The notes beneath the pieces are model-generated. The model ran no database searches and had not been told where the DNA came from. It saw only the letters and a list, made by a program, of their open reading frames with translations. From the IMG/VR virus record IMGVR_UViG_3300042465_002698, positions 1-20,670 of that record: a stretch of DNA of 20,670 nt; one strand, 5' to 3'. The stretch's first letter is position 1. The number at the start of each line of letters is the position of its first letter. This document shows positions 7,929 through 16,400 of this stretch, one piece after another. Source of the stretch: a virus. The position numbers and the translations under genes were made by a program.

Positions 7929-8280
7929 TAAATCTCTCAAAAGATAGGTCAGAACTATCGTTTAGCCAATATATATAAGTGTTATTAGCAAAGCCCACTA
8001 AAAATTTATATTCTGCAAACACAGTACTGCTAACATCTTTTTTACTTGGTATAGGGTCGTCACTTCCTGGATGAGAATGATAAAATCCCCATATGTTATC
8101 TTCGTGCTTTAATATTGATAACGGATCTATCACAAAGCTAGTTTTAGGTCTACTACTTATATTAGTACACGGAATGTACTCAAAATTCTTAGTAATAATA
8201 CCACAAGCCTCTTTTGGGTATTCCCTAACAGAGTGAGATTGCATATCAGATTGTAGTTTTTCAAAATTAATTTGAAGCAC
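7903..8280 (-). CDS. K-like: JAMM/MPN metalloprotease-type tail protein, lambda K N-terminal-like
   Basis: A 125-residue JAMM (Mov34/MPN+) domain protein. It keeps the zinc-peptidase residues: Glu24 in KEACGII, His68 and His70 in YHSHPG, then Ser79 and Asp82 in PSKKD. Lambda K has this domain followed by an NlpC/P60 peptidase; here the second domain is absent. In phage tails this protein joins I and L in tip assembly; whether it cleaves a substrate is not known from sequence. Start: the longest frame begins at TTG 8295, but GTG 8278-8280 has GGAGG (8289-8293) eight bases ahead, far better, so I use GTG. It overlaps the end of the L-like gene by 14 bases. The loop between the second His and the Ser is eight residues rather than the usual seven. 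Confidence 0.88.
   Translation of the reverse strand: MLQINFEKLQSDMQSHSVREYPKEACGIITKNFEYIPCTNISSRPKTSFVIDPLSILKHEDNIWGFYHSHPGSDDPIPSKKDVSSTVFAEYKFLVGFANNTYIYWLNDSSDLSFERFNESHCKLQ
7926..7938 (-). promoter_or_regulatory. Ribosome binding site fixing the ATG start of the I-like gene
   Basis: GAGAG at 7934-7938, 5 bases, then ATG at 7926-7928, all inside the JAMM coding sequence. The alternative TTG at 7938-7940 overlaps this purine run and would have no site of its own. Confidence 0.65.
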
Positions 8281-10000
8281 CTGGAAATCCTCCAAAGTTA
8301 ATTAAGTTCTTACGTAGAGAACAGGCTGTTAGTGTCTTTCCACATATGTCTTCAGATAAATTAGCTGTAGTAGCATTATTAATAGTAAAATACCCATTGG
8401 CAGATAATGGAGGATTAGATCCTACTATAGTACCGCTACCGTTAGCTGGATACTTACATTCTTCACCTTTGTATCTAAACGGGCATGTAGTAATAAAAAA
8501 CTTTTTTCTAGGCGCTGAGTTCTTAAAGTACTGTAACCAATTGCTAATATTAAAACTGGCTTTAAGTTCATCTAGTTCGTCTAGTCTATTTATAATAAAC
8601 GCATGTTCTACATAAGCATTCTTATCTGCTTCTGGATTGCGAATATAAATTCTATCTCCAGCAGAATCATTAAGATCTGTGTTATCACAAAATAGCTTAT
8701 TGCCTTCAATGCTAGAAATAATAGTTGTTTGAGTGGGGCTAGAGTTAGAAGTAATAGCATCACCAACTCTATATGGACCTGATGAATACACTGTTATGCT
8801 ATTTTCTATTACGTTAGTAGATTTTACTATAGAATACTCGGGCCAGTAGTCTAAAAACTTAGCATACGTAAGTTTAATTTCTACTATAGCACCTAATAAG
8901 TCTCTAGAGTCGCGCTTAAAAGGTATCCAGGTAGCACCTGTAGCAACTGTTGTTTCATAGCTATGAGCAGCGTTAACTCCTCTAGATTCAGCAACCGAAG
9001 AATTGTAATGTACGTTAGGCGGTACTGTTCTAGGATCTATATTTTGTACTAGCTCTCCATTAACATACGCAACAGTAGAATTAGTAGAATTAAATCCAGC
9101 TACGTTAGCATTATCCACTAAGCTAGCCATATACCCATCAAAATTAGAAATAGATAAAGATATTTCGCTAATCTGACCAGAACTGTCTGTGCTAATGTCT
9201 CCACTTTCTAACGCAGTAGCTTTATAACTGCTACCGCCAAAAATAACAGAATAATTAAAATCACTATAAGTTTCGCCTAATACTTCTGCATATCGCAACG
9301 GAAAACCATGAGGCCAAGGAAAGCTGTCTCCTGAATTAGACGGGTTACCGTTAGCATTTTTAGGATACCACTCTCCAGGATAATATATGGAATATAGTTT
9401 CACTAGTGGGGTTTGTTCAAAAGAATTTTTTTCTGCAATATAAGGTGTGTTAAAAATACCTGTTATAGCTGAGTTAGCTGTTTCAACATAAGACACTATG
9501 TTAGATGCAACAAAGTTTGCAGACTCAATATTCCCACGTACTACTTGTACAATCAGAGAGCTTACTGCGGTGGTTGGAAACGTAACAAAATCTGTTACCC
9601 CACTTTGAGTATTAGCTATAACTTCTAACGGTAGAAACTGTATTGCTGACGAATTACTGCTGTAACTATCTCTTGGAGCTACTAAACCATCTACATATAC
9701 TGTTATAGTATCTCGTAAATCTACAGATACAGGTGTAGCAAATACGTTTGTGCTCCCATTAATACTAGCAGAATGATCTATAAACACATTCTGAGAGTAT
9801 AGTATAGCAGAATTACTAATTAACCTCTCACCTGAAATAAATTCTAAGTATACATTGCTAAGCCTAATCTTAACATTAGATGACTCTATAGCTATAATTT
9901 CGCCTACAGTGTTGCTTGACTGACCTATAACAATATTGCCAACTGAAAAGTTGGCAGTATCTGATAGCTGTACTATATAGTCATACGCTCTTGTAGACAT
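8267..10000 (-). CDS. L-like: Minor tail protein, lambda L-like, with N-terminal extension and four-cysteine motif
   Basis: A 577-residue tail tip protein. The C-terminal part matches lambda L: Cys506 and Cys515 in CPFRYKGEEC, Cys553 and Cys560 in CGKTLTAC, then the RKNLINFGGFPG end. Lambda L is known to bind an iron-sulfur cluster, and these four cysteines are the natural ligands. Other L-like segments are TPLVKLYSIYYPGEW (about residue 196), SEISLSISNFDGYM (about 277) and LTYAKFLDYWPEY (about 380). Residues 1 to about 190 have no counterpart in the 232-residue lambda protein. They begin with a small beta module (VGNIVIGQSSNT to ISGERL), and a weaker copy recurs at about 408-447 (VGDAITSNSSPT to AGDRI). 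ATG at 9998-10000 overlaps the upstream stop by one base (TAATG), with AGGAAG about ten bases ahead. It precedes K-, I- and J-like genes as in lambda. Confidence 0.88.
   Translation of the reverse strand: MSTRAYDYIVQLSDTANFSVGNIVIGQSSNTVGEIIAIESSNVKIRLSNVYLEFISGERLISNSAILYSQNVFIDHSASINGSTNVFATPVSVDLRDTITVYVDGLVAPRDSYSSNSSAIQFLPLEVIANTQSGVTDFVTFPTTAVSSLIVQVVRGNIESANFVASNIVSYVETANSAITGIFNTPYIAEKNSFEQTPLVKLYSIYYPGEWYPKNANGNPSNSGDSFPWPHGFPLRYAEVLGETYSDFNYSVIFGGSSYKATALESGDISTDSSGQISEISLSISNFDGYMASLVDNANVAGFNSTNSTVAYVNGELVQNIDPRTVPPNVHYNSSVAESRGVNAAHSYETTVATGATWIPFKRDSRDLLGAIVEIKLTYAKFLDYWPEYSIVKSTNVIENSITVYSSGPYRVGDAITSNSSPTQTTIISSIEGNKLFCDNTDLNDSAGDRIYIRNPEADKNAYVEHAFIINRLDELDELKASFNISNWLQYFKNSAPRKKFFITTCPFRYKGEECKYPANGSGTIVGSNPPLSANGYFTINNATTANLSEDICGKTLTACSLRKNLINFGGFPGASN
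8278..8293 (-). promoter_or_regulatory. Ribosome binding site fixing a GTG start for the JAMM gene
   Basis: GGAGG at 8289-8293 followed by 8 bases and GTG at 8278-8280. The site lies within the last codons of the L-like gene, in the codons for its conserved Gly-Gly-Phe motif, so the tail protein motif and the ribosome binding site share the same bases. It rules in GTG over the TTG at 8295, which would overlap the GGAGG itself. Confidence 0.8.
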
Positions 10001-10410
10001 TATGAAAATACTTCCTGTATTGAAAAAGTTATATTGTAAATATCAGTAAGTGGATTATCTGTTGTTAACACTTGAATTATGTTTAAATCTCCACTAAATC
10101 TTGATATCATTGTACCAGATTGTCCTGCATATGACAAATCAAATTCAAAAGATTCGTAGGTTCCTCCCCTAGAATTATAAAAATTTTCTATTGCCGCTTT
10201 GTAGACTCCTCTAATTCCGTTAAATGCAAAGTTAAAGGTACGCTTACGTCTACGAGATATTTGTCGTCTACGCTCGTACCCACCCTGAGAAGTAAAAATA
10301 GCATTATCAAATGACTGAACATATGAATAGTTTCTATCTGGGCGTCTATTAACCATAGAATACACAGTAGAATCGTAGCTATATGTAGCATCTGTAGGGA
10401 AGGCGGTCAT
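10000..10410 (-). CDS. M-like: Minor tail protein, lambda M-like (distal tail) protein
   Basis: A 136-residue protein directly after the tape measure gene, where lambda has M. It has the pattern of this group of small tail proteins: an Arg-rich segment before a strand (RRRQISRRRKRTFNFAF), a short helix (YKAAIENFYNSRGG), TYESFEFDLSYAG, then strands ending in ITFSIQEV. In lambda, M joins the tail tip complex as the tube starts to form; by synteny the role here should be the same. The family assignment rests on length, position and the RGG-SFEF pattern, so a related family of short tail proteins is possible. ATG at 10408-10410 shares one base with the tape measure TAA (TAATG). AGGAG lies about ten bases upstream, inside the tape measure gene, indicating coupling. 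No cysteines. Confidence 0.78.
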   Translation of the reverse strand: MTAFPTDATYSYDSTVYSMVNRRPDRNYSYVQSFDNAIFTSQGGYERRRQISRRRKRTFNFAFNGIRGVYKAAIENFYNSRGGTYESFEFDLSYAGQSGTMISRFSGDLNIIQVLTTDNPLTDIYNITFSIQEVFS

Positions 10411-13400
10411 TATCTTATACTCCTAATTTGTTGACGAATAGGTCCGTTAGTTCTAATATCTTCAAGTATCACATCAACAATAATCTTTTCATTTTCACGT
10501 CTTACTACAGGTGTTGCAGTTACGTTAACTGGAGTTCCGTTGTTGGTAATATTAACTTCAACATTAGTATCTCCGCCCATATTACCACTTCCAGCATTCA
10601 CTTTGTTTAGAGTATCTACTCCAAGCTTATCTACAATAGGCTTACGAAGTACAAACTCTCCAGGCTCTAACATTGCAGAGACGGAGTCTCTTAGGCCTTT
10701 TAGCTTATTCATAGACTTAGTTATTAAACCACCATTAGCTAAGTTAGCTGCAGTAGGTCTTCCCTTTCCAGTATTTCCTAACATGTAAAGATCGCCAAAG
10801 TTACCGTAGTTTTCGTTAGCTAGATCAATGGCTTTTTCAATATTAGCTTTAGTAGCATATTGAGAAACTGCATCTGCTGAGAGAGGTAGATTTTTACCAA
10901 AGTAGTCTTTTGTGTGCTGTTTTATTGCTGCAGCTGACTTTTGTTCCCAGCCTCCGTCATAAGGTCCAAAATTTTTATTACTAGTGCCGCTGAATCTGCG
11001 GAATTGCCCATAACCAGTTTGTACTGAGCTATTATCAGTTGTAGACTTGTTTAACTTATATGTAGTAGCCCAGCGTTTATTATCATCACCTTTGTCAGGA
11101 GCATAAAGCCATTCTAAGCTTTTTAGCGCAGTACCTGGTCTTCTAGCTACTAACATTTCATTCATCATATTAAACATTGATAGCTGAGAATCTTTTAATT
11201 TAGTTCTATAATCAGAAGCAAATAAATCGTTAAAGGCTATTGTGTTGGTATATGGTTCGGTACCTGTATAGCCTCCCGTTTGACCTGTCATAGCTCCTTC
11301 GCTATAAGCTGGAGATTTCCAAGGAGTAGCTGTATTGCCTCCCGCTATGCTATAAGTTCTCTTTTCTGGTCTGTTATATTTCTGGTTAGAACCACTCCAA
11401 CCTGCATAGTTACTCCTAGCGTTGGAAGTTAATATATCACCACCATAAGTTTTCCAAAGTAAGGCTTTTTCTTCTTTAGCAAACATTTTACCTACGGCAC
11501 CGCTCCAAAGAGGGAAGAATTCTTCTAAACCTGTTTTAGGGTTAATAGTTATTACGTTATTTCTGTCGCCTCTAAGTATTTGTTTTTCTTCTTTAGTTGC
11601 ATGAATTAATTCAGTATCACCACGTCTACCCATACTAGCTACAAGACTAGAAACATCGCCGGTTTTATTTAAATAATTTAGTGCATCTATACCTAGTTTA
11701 TCAACTGCAGAAGCTTTAATAACATACTCACCGTCTGATAGTCTAGCAGGTATAGAATCACTAGTACTAGTTCCAGGACCACCAACATAACCACCAGTTG
11801 CCCATGTGTTATCTGTACCAGTATACGTAACGCCAGCAATTTTTGGGAATTTTGTGGCTAGCTTACCCAGAGCATCGCTATCGGCTTTTTTAAAGCCTTC
11901 TTCTACTGTAACATTAGTAGTGTTCTTTACTTCTATTTTAGTAGGTAAGGCATCTACTTTTAAATCAATTTTCTCCCACGCGGCACCTAAATCAGTAGCA
12001 ATAGATGCAAGTTGAGTTTTTAGAGCGGCCACACCAGTAGTGCCTGTTAACGTTGTTATTTCAGTTTGTAATGCAGCAAATCTACTTATTAGGGCGGCTG
12101 TAGCTCCTGTAGTAGGATTAGCTAAAGCACTAATTTGCGTAGCTAAACCGCTAACACTATTTATCTGAGTAGTTAAATCTTTGAATTTATCAATAGCTGT
12201 TTTAAAATTACCTACTGCAGTACTGGCATCAGTATTAAATACTCCTATTAAAGCATCAAATGTTTCTTTTACTGTGTTTAAAGTGGAAGCATCTAGTGCA
12301 CCATTAATAGCTGTTGGTATAGCACCTATACGAGTAACTAAATTAGTAACGCTAGTACCAAAAGCTACGTCATCTAGTTTCTTATTAATATCAGTTTGAA
12401 CATTTTGCAATTGAGTTTTAGCTTCACCAAGCTTTACATCTAAAGCAATACCATCTAATTTGCTATTTAAGTCTGTTTGAATATTTTCTATTTGAGTATT
12501 GGCCTCGCCTAATACTGTAGATAAGTCTATATTACCTAGTTCTGTACTTAAGTCAGTTTGAATAGCTTTTATCTGCTTTTTAGCCTCCTCAGATAGAGAA
12601 GTTATAGCTATACTAGTTAATGCATCACTAATTCCAATTAGTGAATTAACTTCTGCTATAACATTAGCAGTTTCTGTTTTAAGTTCTACATTTCCTAGAG
12701 CAGTGTTTACGTCAGTATTGTAGGCATTAACCATTTTTACTACATCAGCAGTAGTATCTTCAAAATCTACATTAGATAGTGCAGTGTTAACTAACACACT
12801 TACGGTATTAATTCTAGTTACTAGAGAGTCAGTATTTGTTACTAGATCAACATTAGAAAGAGCTGAATTAACTGCTACGTTATATGCAGCAATTTTTTCT
12901 ACTACTGAATTAGTTGTAACTACAAAATTAACATTATCTAAAGCAGAATTTAAACTAACTGATACTGCATTTATTTGGCCGACTGCACTATCTCTAGTTG
13001 TAACTAGGTTAACATTGTTTAGTGCAGAGTTAACATTAGTATTAACTGCATTTATTTGATTGACTGCACTGTCTCTAGTTGTGACTAAATTTACATTGGT
13101 TAAGGCGGAGTTAACATTAGTATTAACTAAATCAATTTGACCAACTGCACTATCTCTAGTAGTAACAAAATTTACATTAGTTAAGCTAGAATTAAGATTA
13201 GAATTAACTAATGTGATCTGTTCTACTGCACTATCTCGTGTTACTACATAATCTACATTACCTAGAGTAGAGTTTATATTCTCATTTACTAAATTAATTT
13301 GGCCAATAGCGCTGTCTCTAGAATCTACAAATAACACATTATTTAGTGCAGAGTTTACATTAGAATTAACTAAATTAACTTGTTCTATACTACTATCTCT

Positions 13401-16400
13401 TGTATCAATAAAAGAAACGTTTTGTAGTGCTGAATTTAGATTAGAGTTAACAAGATTAATTTGATCTACACTACTATCTCTTGTAGTAACAAAGTTAATA
13501 TTGTTTAAAGCAGAGTCAACTGCGTTAAACATTACGTCTATCTTACCTACTGTAGAATCTGTAGTTTCTACTAAGCTTACATTATTTAAAGTAGAATTTA
13601 GGGTGTTAAAAGTTACATTAATTTTTTCTACGGTAGAGTCGGTAGTTTCTACTAAGCTTATGTTGCCTAAAGTAGAATTTATAGAATTAAAAGTTACGTC
13701 TATTTTATCCACTGTAGAATCTGTAGCATCTACTAAACTTATAGCGCCTAGAGTACTATCAATTGCATTTATAGTAGAAACAATCTGAGACACTGCTAAA
13801 TCAGTAGTATCTCCAAAGTCAATTTGACCGATGGTAGAGTTTAGAGAGTTAATAACTTGAGCTATACCGCCAACAGCTCCATCTACATTTTCTTGGAAAC
13901 TAACTCCAGATAGGGTACTATTAACAGTTGTAACAATTCCATTGATTTGATCTACCACCCAGTCAGTAGCTACATCAATACTCAAACTATTTATAGAGCT
14001 ATTAACTATATCAACAGCAGTAGTAATAGCTTTTTGAGCATTTCTAGATGACATCTCAAATGACACATCATTAAGTAATGAGTCTACCACTGTTATAGAA
14101 GTGTATAATGATTCTAATGACTCAAAAGCTTCTACATTTACATCTAGATTTCCTAAAGTATCTAGAACTACACCAATCTGTCCTATGCCATCTAGTACTA
14201 CATTTAAATCTGCAGATTGTAAATTATTAATCGTTTGGCCTACAACTGTTAATCCTGCAAAAGCACTAGTTAGTCCTTCAACATCTGTACCTAGAGCTGA
14301 AATTAGATTTCCAAAAGAAGTTTGAACTGTTTGAATACTTACGTCTAAGAAGCTGCCAGATTGTGTTAGAGTGTCAATGGCTGTGCGTATAGTCATTAAA
14401 TTTAAGTTAAATGAATCCATAGGACCACCAGAAGCAGTTAACACATCGAATCCATCTGTTTTTAGAGTAGTAAGCAGAGATTGTCTAAAGGTTGAGAATA
14501 CTCCACCTTCTCCATAGAACTGAGATAAACCATCTTGGTCTAAATATTTTACTAAGTCATCATTAAACTGCTTAAATCTATCTGTTATAGCTAAACTAGT
14601 TAAGCTTACGCTTTCTAAATCTACAAATACATCACTTACTGGCGCAAAATAAGAGCCTACTTGACTTACTAAATCTTCAAGCTGGGCAAATGCAGCTGAT
14701 GCTTCTTGAGCTGCTTCATTTATTTTAATATCTTTTGCTACTTCTCCAAGTTCTGCATAAAGTATACTAGCATTTCCTACAGCAGCTTCAATAAATGCAG
14801 TTCTTAACTCAGAACCAGCTTCCCCACCTACTGCATCTAAAATACCAGTAAGAGCTTCTGTATCTTTAGTAAACTCAGATAAAGATAATCTCATTCTAGA
14901 CACTGCAGATTCTTCATCAAATCTAGCTTGGTTTAGGTTAAAATTAGACTCCGCAAGAAGTTCTGTAATATCTTTTAAGTCTTGCTGAGCGTTAACAAAG
15001 TTTACAGCAGCTTCTTGAGCCTTTCTAGTTACATCTGATTCCTTAATTCTAGTATCTACTAAATCTTCATTTAAAGTAGCTAGCGTAGCTTCAACAAAGA
15101 CTAAATCTTCTTGAGTAGTAGATCTATCATCTAGTAGTTTTTGATACTCTTGTTCAACAGATAAAACTGCATTAAGTTCCTTTTTTAGAGCACTTTGCTT
15201 AGAGTTAAGCTCTGTGAATTGAGCGAAACCAGAGAAATCTAAAGAACCAGCAGACAATAATTCATTTAACTGTGATTGTACACTTACAATCTCTCCACGA
15301 AGAGTAGCAGAAGATCTTCCACTAAGCTTATTACTCTTTTCAAATTCTGCAACAGCTTTAGCTGCAGTAGAGAAAGCTTCTTTAGCTGTGTCACGTAGGT
15401 CAAATAGTTCATTACCTGATTCAGCTACACTAGATAGTGTATCATCATATATACCTAGAATTTCAGAAGTTTTATCTGAGATATTTTGTGTTAAGCTTAT
15501 TACTTGTTCACCAAGTTCTTGAATAGCTGTTAGTACTGCATCTTTGGATTGATTAAAAGAATCAGAAATTTGTTCTACTAAAGATTCATATTCATCTATC
15601 ATAGTTTTAAGTTCTTCTAACACAGTTAGAGATACTTCTTGTAGCATCTCAAGACCATTTGCATATGCAAGACTATCAAGTTCCCCACTAGCCAAACCAG
15701 CATTTAATGTTGCAATACTGGTTTCAAAATTACCTACAATATTATCGCCTCTGCCAATACTATTTAACAGACCGGTGAATGAATTAGTTAAACCAGTGCT
15801 TACTTCTTGTTCGAATGCCTTCATAACATCAGTTGTAGCTGTAAATGAAATAGGAACATCGGCAGTTTTTACCATTTGTCCAGAAATCTCAGATAGTCTC
15901 TTTTTAAAATCTCTGCTAATATCTACGAACTTTTCAATAGCTTGTACACGCTCATATTCTAATGTAATAGCTAATTCGGTTTGTGCGGCGGCTAGTGCTG
16001 CTGCGTCGCCCCAAGCGCCATTAGCAATAACAGCTCTTAACCCAGATTTATCTAGAGAGCTTATATAAGCTTCAACTTGCAGTTGAGCTAATTCAGTGGC
16101 TTTGGCAATGTTAGATGCTGCATCACTTACTATGTTAGAGGCTATATCAGCTCCTTCACTAATAGATGTTCTTATTTGATCGTACATGCCCTGTAACTCA
16201 GTTACACGTGCAGCACCCGCTTCCATAATATCTCTTAGCTCATACGCAGCTGCTGAAGCTGGATTCTTTAGTTTATCAATACTAGTAGTTAACGATTCAC
16301 CGATATCACTTACTATACCACCTAGTTTAGCATTAATAGCTTTAGTAATCTGAGTGTCTACATCAGCTATATCTAATTCTGTTAATACTGAGCGGAAAGC

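Noticed and set aside
7938-7940. TTG start giving a 210-residue I-like protein
   Set aside because: It overlaps the purine run that serves as ribosome binding site for the ATG at 7926-7928, and the fold begins at that ATG.
8293-8295. TTG start giving a 130-residue JAMM protein
   Set aside because: It overlaps the GGAGG that serves the GTG at 8278-8280; nothing suitable lies upstream of the TTG.
10188-10391. Second minus-strand frame inside the M-like gene
   Set aside because: Out of frame within a recognisable tail gene and without a ribosome binding site or protein-like pattern.
12784-13788. Plus-strand open frames across the repeat array (12784-13059, 13501-13788)
   Set aside because: They are antisense shadows of the 81-base repeats; repetitive content keeps them open, and no ribosome binding site or family match is seen.
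12354-14135. CRISPR array or regulatory iterons
   Set aside because: The 81-base period is in frame, lacks alternating unique spacers, and the divergence follows codon and protein constraints.
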